The notes: a model not told the origin generated them from the sequence alone. A stretch of DNA of 64,000 bases from VXPQ01 sp965223485 (GCA_965223485.1 OZ244993.1:1798001-1862000), one strand, 5' to 3'. Counted from the first letter of the stretch, positions 25,736 through 34,786 are shown. Made by a program: numbers and translations.

Positions 25736-27217
25736 TTACCACTCGTTTTCTTCCTTGGCCACCGGGGCGTTTACCGGCACCGGATAGTTTCCTGTAAAAC
25801 AGGCATTGCAGTAGCCCGCCTCGCCCCGGTTGGCGCTGTGCACGGCCTTCATCAATCCTTCCACGGAGAGGTAGGCCAGCGAATCGACGCCGAGCCATTT
25901 CGCGCGCTCTTCGTCGGAACTGAACTCGTGCGCAAACAATTCGCCGTGGCTGGGGAAATCCATGCCGTAGTAGCATGGATTGATTACGGGAGGGGACGCC
26001 ACCCGGAAATGCACTTCCCGCGCGCCCGCCTTGCGGATCATGTCGACGATGTACCGGGCCGTCGTGCCGCGCACAATGGAGTCGTCCACGATGACGACAA
26101 TGCGATCCTTGAGTACGCCTTCCACCGTGTTGAACTTGCAGCGTACCCGCATTTCCCGCCGGTCCTGTCCGGGGGCAATGAACGTGCGCCCCACATAGTG
26201 GTTGCGAATGAGGCCGATCTCGAATTTGCTCGAAAAACCCAGTTTGTGGCATTCGCTCACATACCCCAGTGCGCTCGTGTTGGACGAGTCGGGCACGGAG
26301 ATGACAATGGGGAGCTTGTTTCCTTTTCTTACGGACGGGACCGGCGCCTCGCGCGCCAGTTGCTTGCCGATCTGCCGGCGCACCTTGTCCACCATCTCCC
26401 CGTAGATCCGCGAATCCGGGCGCGAGAAATATACGTATTCGAAGACGCACTGGCTGATTTCGTGCGACCGGGCCAACTGGAAACTCCGGAACGAACCCGT
26501 TTCGACCCCTTCCCGGTCGATCACCAGGATTTCTCCGGGTTCCACGTCGCGCACGTATTCGGCTCCTATAAGATCGAAGGCGCAGGTTTCGCTGGCTACG
26601 CACCAGGAGGCTTCGTTCAGACGCCCCAGCGACAACGGACGAAATCCGCTCGGGTCGCGAATGGCGATGAGGCTTTCGTCCGTAAGGATAACGAGCGAAA
26701 ACGCCCCTTCCAGTTGGCTGAGTGCGTCCCTGATCTGGTTGATCTGCTTGCTTCGCCGGCTTTGTGCGATGAGATGGAGGACCAGTTCCGTATCGCTGGT
26801 CGTCTGGAACAAGGTCCCCTGGTCGCTGAAGGACTGGCGCAACTCGCGGGCATTCGAGAGGTTGCCGTTATGCGCAATGGCGAGGTTGCCGTCTTTGTAA
26901 TGCACAACAAACGGTTGGATGTTCGCCTTGTTGTCCGAGGCGCCCGTTGTAGAATACCGGTTGTGCCCGATGGCGGCGTTGCCCAGCAGTTTGGTCTCGA
27001 AGAGAGACTGATCGGAAAAAACATCCAGCACCAGTCCCCGGCCCCGGTGGGCCTGCATGACGGGGCGCTGTTTCGTTTCGTCGTAGGTAGAGGTGACGAT
27101 TCCCGACGACTCCTGGCCGCGGTGCTGGAGGGCGTGCAATCCGTAGTACGTATGCCGCGCCGCATCCTCGGCGTTGAATATCCCGAAGATGCCGCAATAC
27201 TCTCGTATTTGACGCAT
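25736..27217 (-). CDS. purF: amidophosphoribosyltransferase
   Basis: This enzyme (493 residues from the ATG at 27217) catalyses the first committed step of purine synthesis, glutamine plus PRPP to 5-phosphoribosylamine. The N-terminal nucleophile is the Cys of REYCGIFGIF, exposed after removal of a short propeptide MRQIREY. Glutamine-site motifs HALQHRGQESSG, GHNRYSTTG and AHNGNLSN follow. The C-terminal phosphoribosyltransferase domain has the PRPP loop IVVIVDDSIVRGTT. Cys residues in SQCVFEYVYF, NPCYYGMDF and GYCNACF match the [4Fe-4S] ligands of the Bacillus-type enzyme, so it is probably the oxygen-sensitive, iron-sulfur form. The open frame extends to 27295, but the later ATG puts the Cys where maturation requires it. 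No other purine gene is adjacent. Confidence 0.96.
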   Translation of the reverse strand: MRQIREYCGIFGIFNAEDAARHTYYGLHALQHRGQESSGIVTSTYDETKQRPVMQAHRGRGLVLDVFSDQSLFETKLLGNAAIGHNRYSTTGASDNKANIQPFVVHYKDGNLAIAHNGNLSNARELRQSFSDQGTLFQTTSDTELVLHLIAQSRRSKQINQIRDALSQLEGAFSLVILTDESLIAIRDPSGFRPLSLGRLNEASWCVASETCAFDLIGAEYVRDVEPGEILVIDREGVETGSFRSFQLARSHEISQCVFEYVYFSRPDSRIYGEMVDKVRRQIGKQLAREAPVPSVRKGNKLPIVISVPDSSNTSALGYVSECHKLGFSSKFEIGLIRNHYVGRTFIAPGQDRREMRVRCKFNTVEGVLKDRIVVIVDDSIVRGTTARYIVDMIRKAGAREVHFRVASPPVINPCYYGMDFPSHGELFAHEFSSDEERAKWLGVDSLAYLSVEGLMKAVHSANRGEAGYCNACFTGNYPVPVNAPVAKEENEW

Positions 27218-27291
27218 TCGGCTCCAGTTAATTGATGGGAGGCCTGTGCCTGGTATAAAGGTAGGAAATTCCTGTGCCTTATACAATGGAC

Positions 27292-28725
27292 TCAAGCCGA
27301 ACTGTCGGGTGCATTTGCATCGCTTTTCCGCTTGTTGGAAAGCGGAGCGCGCCGCACATGTACGCGGCCTATCCGGTTGTTCTCGATCGTTACGACCCGC
27401 ATGACGAGGCCCTCGATTTCCATCGTGTTGTCTTTCTTCGGAATCGCTCCCATCTCGTGGAAGATCAGCCCTCCGAGCGTTTCGAAATCGTATGCTTCGG
27501 TGTCGAGCGAGGCGCCGAGCAGTTCGTTCACGTCATCAAGATCGATGCGTGCATCGAACAGGTACGTAGCGTCGTCGAGACGCTCGTAGAGTTGCTCTTC
27601 GCTTTCGTCGTGCTCGTCGCGGATTTCCCCTACGATTTCTTCCAGTATGTCTTCGAGCGTGACCAGTCCCGCCGTGCCTCCGTATTCGTCGACGACTACG
27701 GCCATATGGGTTTTTTTCGCTTGCAGATCCTTGAGCAGATCGTCCAGCTTCTTGCCCGGAGGCACGAAAATAGCTGGTCGAGCCACTTCCATCCAGTCGA
27801 GGGATGCATCTCCGTTAGCGCCCAGCAGGTAGGGAAGCAAGTCCTTGGCGTACACGATGCCCAGCATGTTGTCGAGGTGATCGGCGTACAGCGGAATGCG
27901 CGAATGCCCTGTGTTTCGGATCAATTCGAGGGCTTCGCCGATGTCGGCGGTCACCGGAAGCGCCACGATATCGAGGCGGCTCACCATGATTTCCCGGACG
28001 GACGTTTCTCCGAACTCCACGATCGAGTAAATGAGTTCTTTTTCTTCTTCTTCGAGGGTGCCGTGCGCTTCTCCCACATCGGCGAGCGTTTTCAGGTCTT
28101 CCGGGGAAATGCGCGTTCCTTCGGTTTCGAGGCGCTCGCGCATGAATCGTGTCGAACGGGCCAGGAAGTCGGACAGGGGATACAGGATGCGATGCAGCGC
28201 CGCCAGCGGTCCGGAAACGGCTCGGCTGAAGGCCTCGGCATAACGTACCGCGAGCAACTTCGGCGTGATTTCGCTCATGACAAGGATGATGAAAGTCAGC
28301 ACCACGACTTCCAGAACGACCGTGACGGTGTAACTCCAGTCCATGGCCACTGCGATCCTGGCGGTCAGCAGGGCGGCTACGATGGCGGCGGCCACGTTCG
28401 CTCCCGTGTTCAGGATCAGAATAGTGATGAGCAGCCGCCGGGGGCGTTCGAGAAGTTTCAGCACCCGCCTCGACGCGCGGTCGCCTGCTTCCGCAAGAGA
28501 TGCCTTCGCCGAACCGGTGAGCGAAAAAAGCGCCACCTCCGAACCGGAGAAGATCGCTGACATCAGGAGGAGTGCGAGCAGCGCGATTACACAGGCGGCC
28601 ACGAATGCCCCACTCAGCGATACGGGCGCATTCTGCAGGAGAATGAATAACGAAGCAGTGTCAGGGTCCAACGGAGGGGCGGCAAGTTCCTGATGACAGA
28701 TGGAAAAGTAGGGATTTGTGCACAC
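27292..28725 (-). CDS. CNNM/CorC-family membrane protein with CBS domains (GldE-like)
   Basis: This protein of up to 477 residues has a DUF21/CNNM membrane domain with three to four hydrophobic helices (AFVAACVIALLALLLM, ITILILNTGANVAAAIVAAL, VVLEVVVLTFIILVMSE) including the conserved SEITPK. A pair of CBS domains follows (about residues 225-345, SIVEFGETSVREIMV, TGHSRIPLYADHLDNMLGIV), then a C-terminal CorC_HlyC domain (DEYGGTAGLVTLEDILEEIV). Relatives act in Mg/Co efflux; in Bacteroidota the close homologue GldE is linked to gliding and T9SS function. The annotated start at 28725 is GTG, with no in-frame ATG before the first membrane helix, so the exact N-terminus is uncertain. It ends 74 bases before purF and lies downstream of the creatininase-family gene. 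Confidence 0.9.
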   Translation of the reverse strand: MCTNPYFSICHQELAAPPLDPDTASLFILLQNAPVSLSGAFVAACVIALLALLLMSAIFSGSEVALFSLTGSAKASLAEAGDRASRRVLKLLERPRRLLITILILNTGANVAAAIVAALLTARIAVAMDWSYTVTVVLEVVVLTFIILVMSEITPKLLAVRYAEAFSRAVSGPLAALHRILYPLSDFLARSTRFMRERLETEGTRISPEDLKTLADVGEAHGTLEEEEKELIYSIVEFGETSVREIMVSRLDIVALPVTADIGEALELIRNTGHSRIPLYADHLDNMLGIVYAKDLLPYLLGANGDASLDWMEVARPAIFVPPGKKLDDLLKDLQAKKTHMAVVVDEYGGTAGLVTLEDILEEIVGEIRDEHDESEEQLYERLDDATYLFDARIDLDDVNELLGASLDTEAYDFETLGGLIFHEMGAIPKKDNTMEIEGLVMRVVTIENNRIGRVHVRRAPLSNKRKSDANAPDSSA

Positions 28726-28794
28726 ATTCGCGCAGTAATAACGGGCGCCGGGGCGTACGGCAGGCGTATGCGGGGGCGAGCGGTGCGCAGTCGG

Positions 28795-29562
28795 CTATTC
28801 GTACAGGTCGTCGAGATCGGCGTCCGCCAGTTCCTTCAGGAAGGCTGCGATTTTCGTCGTCACGTCGACGAAGAATCGGGCTCCCTTGTCCGGAGTAGCC
28901 AGCGAGGGGTCTCCAACCCCGGTACTTTCGGTTACCTGCGACCACTTCCGTTCGGCCCAGACCCATTTTTCCCGCAACCCCTCGATGTTGAATCGCCGCT
29001 CTGCGCCGTCACCGGCTTCTTCGAGCGGAAGCACCAGTTCGGGACAAAGGTGCATCATAAGGCTCGTTTCCATTTCATCGGCATGATCCGCCGGCATTTC
29101 GAAATACTCCGCGAGGTTCATAATCCGGAACCAGTGCATTTCGCACAGAAACATCTGTGGATGAGCGGCGCCGATTTCCCGGATCATTTGTCGAAAATCG
29201 TTGCCTCCGTGGCCGTTGAGTATAAGTAGTTTCCGGATTTCGGTGCACGAGACGGCATCGACGATATCCCCGAGGATGGCGGCTTGCGTGCTCGGATAGA
29301 GGTTCATGTCGAGCTTTATGTCCAGTTGCCCGGTGTTGACGCCGAAAGGAATCGTGGGCAGGACAATGATGTTGGCGTCGGCTTCCCATGCCTTGCGCGC
29401 CGCTTCGGCGGCGATATGGTCGCATTCGGCCACATCGGTGGAGTAGGGCAGGTGGTAGTTGTGCGCTTCCGTCGCGCCCCAGGGCAGGACAGCGACATCG
29501 TATGTGGTTTGCCGGACGGTTTTCCAGTTCGTGTCGGCAAGAATGTACGGGCGAATGGACAT
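28795..29562 (-). CDS. creatininase-family amidohydrolase
   Basis: This 255-residue protein (ATG at 29562, 53 codons inside a longer open frame) belongs to the creatininase/formamide-hydrolase family. Metal-binding motifs are visible: VLPWGATEAHNYHLPYSTDV (Glu, His and Asp ligands), the LNGHGGNDFR strand with its second His, and the Glu in ADEMETSLMMHLCPEL. Family members hydrolyse cyclic amides such as creatinine, or formamide intermediates in riboflavin/F420 and mycofactocin pathways. Nothing nearby indicates which. The enzyme is cytoplasmic with two metal ions by family knowledge. It sits between a DNA methyltransferase and the CorC-like gene with 58 and 69 base gaps, so co-transcription is possible without a shared pathway. 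Confidence 0.88.
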   Translation of the reverse strand: MSIRPYILADTNWKTVRQTTYDVAVLPWGATEAHNYHLPYSTDVAECDHIAAEAARKAWEADANIIVLPTIPFGVNTGQLDIKLDMNLYPSTQAAILGDIVDAVSCTEIRKLLILNGHGGNDFRQMIREIGAAHPQMFLCEMHWFRIMNLAEYFEMPADHADEMETSLMMHLCPELVLPLEEAGDGAERRFNIEGLREKWVWAERKWSQVTESTGVGDPSLATPDKGARFFVDVTTKIAAFLKELADADLDDLYE

Positions 29563-29620
29563 GATGAGGGGCAAGGCGGTTCGTCGGAGAAGAGTATCAG
29601 GCGTCTTTGGACAATGTTTT

Positions 29621-30466
29621 TCACTGCCCGCTATGCCGCCGGTCGGGATCGTACACCGGCTTCCCCATGGGACGTGTGCGGAGCGTACCGTCGCGCAGGG
29701 CCCGGACCCGCTCGCGGGCAATCGCCACGTATTCGGACACGATGTCGCAACCGTATGCCTTCCTGCCGTGCATCAGGGCTGCGACGATCGACGACCCGAC
29801 GCCCATGTACGGATCAAAGACCGCATCGCCCGGATCGGTCATGGACAGCACGAGTCGCTCCGCCAGTTCGACGGGAAACTGGCAGGGGTGGATCGTTTTT
29901 TCCACATGATTGCTTTTGACGTTGGGAAACGGCCACACATCGCTGGGGTTCTTGCCATTCGGGTTGCCCGAAAGCCGCCCGATGTTAGGTCCCTTGAAAT
30001 GCCGCTTGTTCGGGTATTTGGCCGGAATCCGGACCGGGTCCAGATGAAACGTGTAATCGTTGCTCCGGGTCCACCAGTTGATCGTTTCATAGCGCCCGGA
30101 GAACCGCTTCGAGCAATGCAGGCCGTGTCCGAAGCGCCACACGATCCGGTTTCGCATCTTCAGATCGTGCTTGCGAAAAAGCGGGTACAGCACGGTGTCG
30201 AGCGGGATGATTTCCCCCTGTTCCACATAGTTGCCGACCTGCCAGCACAGGGAGCCTGAGGGGTGCAGGAGCCGCACGCATTCGGAGATGACGCGATCCT
30301 GCCGGTGCAGGTACTCTTCCAGCGGCGCCCGTTTCTCGTAGGATTTGCCGAGGTTATAGGGAGGCGACGTGACGATCAGTTTCATCTGCCCGTCCTCGAG
30401 TTCCCGCATGAATACAAGGTTATCCTTGCATTCCATGACCGGCGTGTCCTGTCCGTTCGCCTGCAT
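29621..30466 (-). CDS. DNA methyltransferase, beta-class (SPPY)
   Basis: This 281-residue protein is a site-specific DNA amino-methyltransferase. Motif IV, LIVTSPPYNLGKSYE, is near the N-terminus (about residue 33) and the SAM-binding motif I, DAVFDPYMGVGSSIVAA, near the C-terminus (about residue 220). That order defines the beta class, which contains both N6-adenine and N4-cytosine enzymes, including the CcrM/HinfI group. Between them RFSGRYETINWW and the basic PNKRHFKGPNIGRLSGNPNG probably contact target DNA. HPCQFPVELAERLV is the usual motif before the SAM site. No restriction gene is adjacent, so this is an orphan methylase or one with a distant partner. It follows ssb and a deoxyribosyltransferase-like gene with tight spacing, so it may be expressed with replication genes. 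An ATG at codon 11 is an alternative start. Confidence 0.9.
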   Translation of the reverse strand: MQANGQDTPVMECKDNLVFMRELEDGQMKLIVTSPPYNLGKSYEKRAPLEEYLHRQDRVISECVRLLHPSGSLCWQVGNYVEQGEIIPLDTVLYPLFRKHDLKMRNRIVWRFGHGLHCSKRFSGRYETINWWTRSNDYTFHLDPVRIPAKYPNKRHFKGPNIGRLSGNPNGKNPSDVWPFPNVKSNHVEKTIHPCQFPVELAERLVLSMTDPGDAVFDPYMGVGSSIVAALMHGRKAYGCDIVSEYVAIARERVRALRDGTLRTRPMGKPVYDPDRRHSGQ

Positions 30467-30481
30467 CCGGCGCGTTTCGTA

Positions 30482-30976
30482 TCAGGTGGACGTTTGGGAC
30501 GTTTCTCCGCGCAACCACGGAACCAGCGCCTTGTTCGGATCGGCGATTTCCTCGATCGAGGCATACCACCAGCGTTCCCATCCCTGCGGCGGAAGCCCTG
30601 CGAAGAGCATCAGGTTAAGCGGGTAGGCCTCGCTGTCCGTAGAGCGCCGGAAGTCGTCCCGGAACAGGAAGGTGGGTTTGCCCCAGGCAATGACCAGGCC
30701 CAGTTCCACCATAACGCCTTCGTCCGGGGGACAACCGTTTACTACGGCGAATATCCCGTCTGCCTCACGTACATCGCGTACATCGGCCTGACCCACCTCG
30801 TACGCCCAGCCTATCTTGCTGAAGTCGATCTGGTTGTTGCGCTCGAACGGCTCCCACACTTCCGCGCCGGCTTCGTCCAGCGCCGCTACGAGATCGGCCA
30901 GCGGTCCAGCCTTTTGCTGCGCCGAGAAGCCGTAGGGATTGGCGAGATACAGCGTCTTGCGGGCGTGTTCCGGCAT
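30482..30976 (-). CDS. nucleoside 2-deoxyribosyltransferase-like protein
   Basis: This 164-residue protein resembles the nucleoside 2-deoxyribosyltransferase family. It begins LYLANPYGFS, has an Asp/Arg-rich helix (EVGQADVRDVREADGIFAVV), and carries the key active-site segment NGCPPDEGVMVELGLVIAWG, where the Glu is the nucleophile in characterised enzymes. Later regions include KPTFLFRDDFRRS. Such enzymes exchange bases between deoxynucleosides for salvage. The same fold is used for nucleotide sensing or NAD cleavage in some defence proteins. The gene starts 3 bases after ssb and ends 15 bases before the DNA methyltransferase, so the three are very likely one operon. Salvage of nucleosides next to replication genes is plausible; a defence role is speculation. 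Confidence 0.8.
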   Translation of the reverse strand: MPEHARKTLYLANPYGFSAQQKAGPLADLVAALDEAGAEVWEPFERNNQIDFSKIGWAYEVGQADVRDVREADGIFAVVNGCPPDEGVMVELGLVIAWGKPTFLFRDDFRRSTDSEAYPLNLMLFAGLPPQGWERWWYASIEEIADPNKALVPWLRGETSQTST

Positions 30977-30979
30977 GGG

Positions 30980-31441
30980 TCAGAACGGGAGATCGTCGTC
31001 CGGTTCGAACCCTGCAGTATCCTCGACGGGGGCTTTGTTTGCGGTTGCCGCGTTCCGGGGCCGATTAGCTCCCCCCCCGGAAGAGCCGCCTCCCGATCCG
31101 CCTTCGCCTCGCGAGTCCAGCATCATCATTTCGCGGGCGCGGACTTCCGTGGTGTAGCGCGTGTTGCCGTCGCGATCTTCCCAGGAGCGCGTCTGCAATT
31201 GCCCCTCGAAATATACCTTTGACCCTTTTCGCAGGTATTCGCCGCAGATTTCCGCAAGGCGGGACCAGGCTACAATGCTGTGCCATTCGGTCCGCTCGAC
31301 CATTTCTCCGTTTGCATCCTTGTACCGTTCGGTGGTTGCAAGCCGCATGTTGCACACCGGCGTTCCGCTTCCGGTGTAGCGCGTTTCCGGATCCTGTCCC
31401 AGATTTCCAATGAGAATGACTTTATTGATGGCATATGCCAT
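30980..31441 (-). CDS. ssb: single-stranded DNA-binding protein
   Basis: This 153-residue protein is a bacterial SSB that coats single-stranded DNA in replication, repair and recombination. The OB fold starts with NKVILIGNLGQDPETRYTGS and includes TEWHSIVAWSRLAEICGEYL and KGSKVYFEGQLQTRSW. A Gly-rich flexible linker follows (residues about 115-128), and the C-terminus is the acidic DDDLPF tip that recruits partner proteins. Length and motifs are normal. It is the first gene of a minus-strand run and faces a 420-base intergenic region with DnaA-box-like sites, across from mazG. Confidence 0.96.
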   Translation of the reverse strand: MAYAINKVILIGNLGQDPETRYTGSGTPVCNMRLATTERYKDANGEMVERTEWHSIVAWSRLAEICGEYLRKGSKVYFEGQLQTRSWEDRDGNTRYTTEVRAREMMMLDSRGEGGSGGGSSGGGANRPRNAATANKAPVEDTAGFEPDDDLPF

Positions 31442-31861
31442 GAGAATACCTCTGCATGTGTGGTGAGTGCAATGCCGGCCGACGACACAGTGGTTGCAGG
31501 CTCGCGCTTATAGACCCGCGCCGCCCTCAAACATAACTCCCAAGACGAATTTTTTGCTGGCCTCAAGGAGGAAATACCGAGTTTCTACGTTACGCACAAG
31601 GTCGGAAATCATGGCGATTAGTTACCCACATCTTTTGGACATGAATCGCTTCGGGCTGTGGATAAAAGCCCCGGATTCCCCGCAGCCGGTGTACATTTTG
31701 TGGAAAACCAAGTGATTTTGCAGACCGTGCACGCTTGTGCACGGCCCGTCCGTTGCATGTTTTTCATCGTGGCGGAACGCGGCGCCGCGTACCTTAATAA
31801 TATGTGCATCCACTGCATACCCTGATCCGGATGCGGCCCTCCCATTCCTGAATCACACTAT
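31442..31861. other. intergenic region between ssb and mazG
   Basis: About 420 bases separate the divergent ssb and mazG genes. Short open frames here do not look like proteins. The region holds three DnaA-box-like nonamers and an A/T-rich stretch near 31858-31880 (actatatgtatattgaacat). It must contain the promoters of both flanking genes. I see no tRNA or other RNA gene. It could be a replication-associated locus or simply a large divergent promoter region. Confidence 0.5.
31622..31707. promoter_or_regulatory. cluster of DnaA-box-like sites
   Basis: TTACCCACA at 31622-31630 (one mismatch), TGTGGATAA at 31657-31665 (reverse complement of the perfect consensus TTATCCACA) and TGTGGAAAA at 31699-31707 (reverse complement of the accepted variant TTTTCCACA) lie within 86 bases. 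Two strict matches plus one near match in one intergenic region are more than expected by chance in G/C-rich DNA. Whether this is an origin, a DnaA titration site or a DnaA-regulated promoter is unknown. Confidence 0.4.
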
Positions 31862-32737
31862 ATGTATATTGAACATATGTCGTCAGGTTCCACGAAGCAC
31901 AATACGTACGACCACATGGTTGACCCCGCGTTTGCGCCGGGAGAAGAAGAGCAGGCGGCGTATGCCGCATTTTCCGCCATTGTCCGGCAGTTGCGGCGGG
32001 ATTGCCCGTGGGATCGGGAGCAGACCCACGAATCCGTCAAGCACCTGCTGATCGAGGAGGCCTACGAGACCCTTTCGGCGATCGACGAAGGGGATCGGGA
32101 CGGGCTGTGCGAGGAACTGGGCGATCTGCTGCTGCATGTGGCGTTTCATGGCGTGATCGCCGAGGGAGACGAGCGGTTCTCGATCACGGACATTATCCGC
32201 AAGGAAACCGCGAAACTGGTGCGTCGCCACCCGCATGTGTTCGAGGATACGCAGGTGGAAGATGCGGGAGCGGTGATTCGTAATTGGGAGCGGATCAAGT
32301 TGGCGGAGGGGGCAAAGAAATCGGCGCTGGAGGGTGTGCCCCGCCAGCTCCCCGCCCTCCTCAGGGCGCATCGCATCCAGCAAAAAGCCTCCGGGGTCGG
32401 ATTCGATTTCCCGGAGCGGGCAGGCGCCTGGGAGAAGGTCTGCGAGGAGATCCGGGAATTTGCGGAGGTGGATGCTCCGGGCGCTTCGCCGGAAGAAAGG
32501 GAGCGCGAGTTCGGCGATGTGCTTTTTGCGCTGGTGAATTATGCGCGGATGAGCGGCCTCAATGCGGAAAACGCTCTCTCCCGCACGAACGATACGTTCG
32601 TACGGCGCTTCAGGCATATCGAGGAGCGGCTGGCGGCGTCGGGTCGGACTCCCGCCGAATCGGACCTGGCGGAAATGGATGCCTTCTGGGAGGAGGCGAA
32701 GGGGCTGGATACAAAAGGCGGCAGTAGCTCGGTTTGA
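31862..32737 (+). CDS. mazG: nucleoside triphosphate pyrophosphohydrolase MazG
   Basis: This 291-residue protein hydrolyses (d)NTPs to monophosphates and pyrophosphate and helps clean the nucleotide pool. It has the tandem MazG domains of the full-length enzyme. The first shows CPWDREQTHESVKHLLIEEA, then YETLSAIDEGD and the metal-binding EELGDLLLHVAFH. The second shows KVCEEIREFAEV and REREFGDVLFALVNYARM. The linker LRAHRIQQKASGVGFDF is typical. The ATG at 31862 gives five extra residues before a second ATG at 31877; either could be used. It is divergent from ssb and convergent with the AAA ATPase gene. Confidence 0.95.
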   Translation: MYIEHMSSGSTKHNTYDHMVDPAFAPGEEEQAAYAAFSAIVRQLRRDCPWDREQTHESVKHLLIEEAYETLSAIDEGDRDGLCEELGDLLLHVAFHGVIAEGDERFSITDIIRKETAKLVRRHPHVFEDTQVEDAGAVIRNWERIKLAEGAKKSALEGVPRQLPALLRAHRIQQKASGVGFDFPERAGAWEKVCEEIREFAEVDAPGASPEEREREFGDVLFALVNYARMSGLNAENALSRTNDTFVRRFRHIEERLAASGRTPAESDLAEMDAFWEEAKGLDTKGGSSSV

Positions 32738-32804
32738 TACGAGCCGTCCTGTTTTCCCAGCGAGAACCGCTGATCAGGGTGGCTGAACTCGATGCGGCGC
32801 TCCG

Positions 32805-34718
32805 TTATCCCACGAGGTCCTTCAATTCCTGCACGCGCCGGATGATGGCCGCCCGCTCCATCTTTCGATATTTTTCGGGCAACAGGGCCCTGCTTGTGCA
32901 TTCCAGGACGGCCACCAGCGTTTGTAGCTCCACTTCTTCGGGGTAGGCGGGCGGAATGAAGTCGCGCACCGCTTCTTCGAGAATCTTTTTTGTAATGGGC
33001 TGCACGCCGTTCGCCATGCCGGGAAGCACGGTACCGTCTTTTGTCCGTTGTACGCCCGCCCGGAACTTCGCGCGCGTAAACAGCGCCTCCATGTCCGCCC
33101 CGCTGAGCGGGCGGTCACTGTCGAGCAAGGCATCCGGCATGTCGCCCATGTCCAGCCGGGCGCCTGTCCGCTGCATGGTGACGCGAAGCAGTTCTTCCCG
33201 TTCTTCTTTTGCTTCCGGGTAGAACAGGGCAATGTGTTCTTCGGCCCGTCCCTGCCGCTTCAGGTCGATGGGCATCAGGTCGGGGCGCGCCGTGACGAGG
33301 AAGAAGAGAATGCGCCCCCGGTGCGACGAGTTGCTCATGAAGGTGGCGATCTGTCCGAATACCCGGCTGGAAACGCCCGAATCGCCCTGTGCATCACGGT
33401 TACCGAGGGCCGTGTCCGCCTCGTCGATCATCACCGCCACCGGCGTCATGGCCTCGAGCAAATGGAGAATTTTTTCGAGATTGCCTTCCGTCACGCCCTG
33501 CCACTGCGAGCGGAAGTTTTTCAGCGTCACCATCGGGACGCCTATCTCCCCCGCAAAGCAGGTGATCAGGAACGTTTTGCCCGTTCCCACGGGGCCGCTG
33601 ACCAGATACCCCATGGGCAACACGTCCGGGCGGGCGGCCCGCAAGGCGCCGGCGGCCTGCCGGAGATGCGCCTTGGCTTCCCGGTGCCCCGCTACCATGT
33701 CGAGGTTGAATTCGGTTTCCACGAACTCCAGCATACCGTACGCTTCCGCCTCGATGAACTCCTTTTTCATGCTGGAAAGCGCCTCGAACGTCAGCAGCGT
33801 GCGGTTTTCGAGCACATCGGCAAGAATCGTGCGGAGTTGGGTATAGCCCAGTCCGGCGGTATGGTGGGCTACGGCTTCCGGGGAGACCTCTGAATGTTGC
33901 GCAAAGATATTCGCCCGCTCGAGGAGGGACCAGCGCACGAAGGCGAGCCGGGCTTCCTCGTCCGGCATGGGAATCCGTATTTCCGCAGTGTACGGACTCT
34001 GCACGAGTTGCCGGTTCAGATCCGTGAGGTTTTCCGCAATGAGGCAGAGGGTGAAGTCGCCTTCAAGGAAAAGGGGGTCGTGCGCCCATTTCTGGAGAAA
34101 CACGAGCGCGTTCCGGTCTTCGGCGGAATACATGGACGCCTCGGCCATCGGAACAATGGTTTCCGCATAATCCACCACGCAGGCAATGCGCAAGCCGTCG
34201 GCAAGGCGCGTACGAAAATAATTTTCCAGTACGGAAAACACGCGGACCGGATCTCTCGGCAAGGCGCGCGCATACTCGGTGCCGAAAATGGCGTCATACC
34301 CTGAAACGGCCCGGTGGAAGTCTTTCCGGGACGCCGCGTCGGCAAAATGGATGCCGGCGGAACGGTCGTAAAAAATCACGATGTCCCGCGCCGCAAACAG
34401 GTCGTTTACCAGAAATTCGCGAAGCGGCGCATAGCCGGCATCTCCGTCTTCGGTTTCGCCGGGCACGAGATCGCGGACGTTGCCGTAGAGAATGAACTGC
34501 GTGAGCGTCTTCGTGAGGTACTTGCGCGCCAGATCGCGGGCCCAGGACGGGTAGCGGGACCAGGTATCGAGGATGGGGGTCCGGGTTGTCCCGGCGGGTG
34601 TTTCGAGCGAGGGAGCGTCGTTGTGCGATGTCCCTTCCCGGGGTGAATGCTCCGTCGCATCCCCGGATTCGGGGACCTGCTGTTCCCCGGAAGAAGGCGT
34701 GTGGCTTTGATCGGTCAT
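32805..34718 (-). CDS. AAA-family ATPase (Ycf46-like, one degenerate and one active AAA domain)
   Basis: This 637-residue protein (ATG at 34718; the open frame is 64 codons longer) has an acidic, Ser/Thr-rich N-terminus. A degenerate ATPase-like region follows (TLTQFILYGNVRDLVPG, IACVVDYAETI) with no Walker A. The active AAA domain has Walker A GPVGTGKTF at about residue 360, Walker B VAVMIDEADTAL, the sensor FFLVTARPDL and the arginine-finger-like DLKRQGRAEEHI. The double arrangement and the FILYGNVRDL start recall Ycf46-type ATPases. No protease domain is attached. Its partner and substrate cannot be told. It lies downstream of the secreted amidase and converges on mazG. Confidence 0.85.
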   Translation of the reverse strand: MTDQSHTPSSGEQQVPESGDATEHSPREGTSHNDAPSLETPAGTTRTPILDTWSRYPSWARDLARKYLTKTLTQFILYGNVRDLVPGETEDGDAGYAPLREFLVNDLFAARDIVIFYDRSAGIHFADAASRKDFHRAVSGYDAIFGTEYARALPRDPVRVFSVLENYFRTRLADGLRIACVVDYAETIVPMAEASMYSAEDRNALVFLQKWAHDPLFLEGDFTLCLIAENLTDLNRQLVQSPYTAEIRIPMPDEEARLAFVRWSLLERANIFAQHSEVSPEAVAHHTAGLGYTQLRTILADVLENRTLLTFEALSSMKKEFIEAEAYGMLEFVETEFNLDMVAGHREAKAHLRQAAGALRAARPDVLPMGYLVSGPVGTGKTFLITCFAGEIGVPMVTLKNFRSQWQGVTEGNLEKILHLLEAMTPVAVMIDEADTALGNRDAQGDSGVSSRVFGQIATFMSNSSHRGRILFFLVTARPDLMPIDLKRQGRAEEHIALFYPEAKEEREELLRVTMQRTGARLDMGDMPDALLDSDRPLSGADMEALFTRAKFRAGVQRTKDGTVLPGMANGVQPITKKILEEAVRDFIPPAYPEEVELQTLVAVLECTSRALLPEKYRKMERAAIIRRVQELKDLVG

Positions 34719-34786
34719 GGGTCTCGCGTCCGGGCGTATGCGCGTTCGGACGGATGCTTGAAAAACGGAAGCGGTCGTGCCGAAAC

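Noticed and set aside
31442..31861. Possible tRNA or small RNA in the ssb-mazG gap
   Set aside because: No cloverleaf-capable sequence with TTC loop and acceptor stem was found; small hairpins there are not distinctive.
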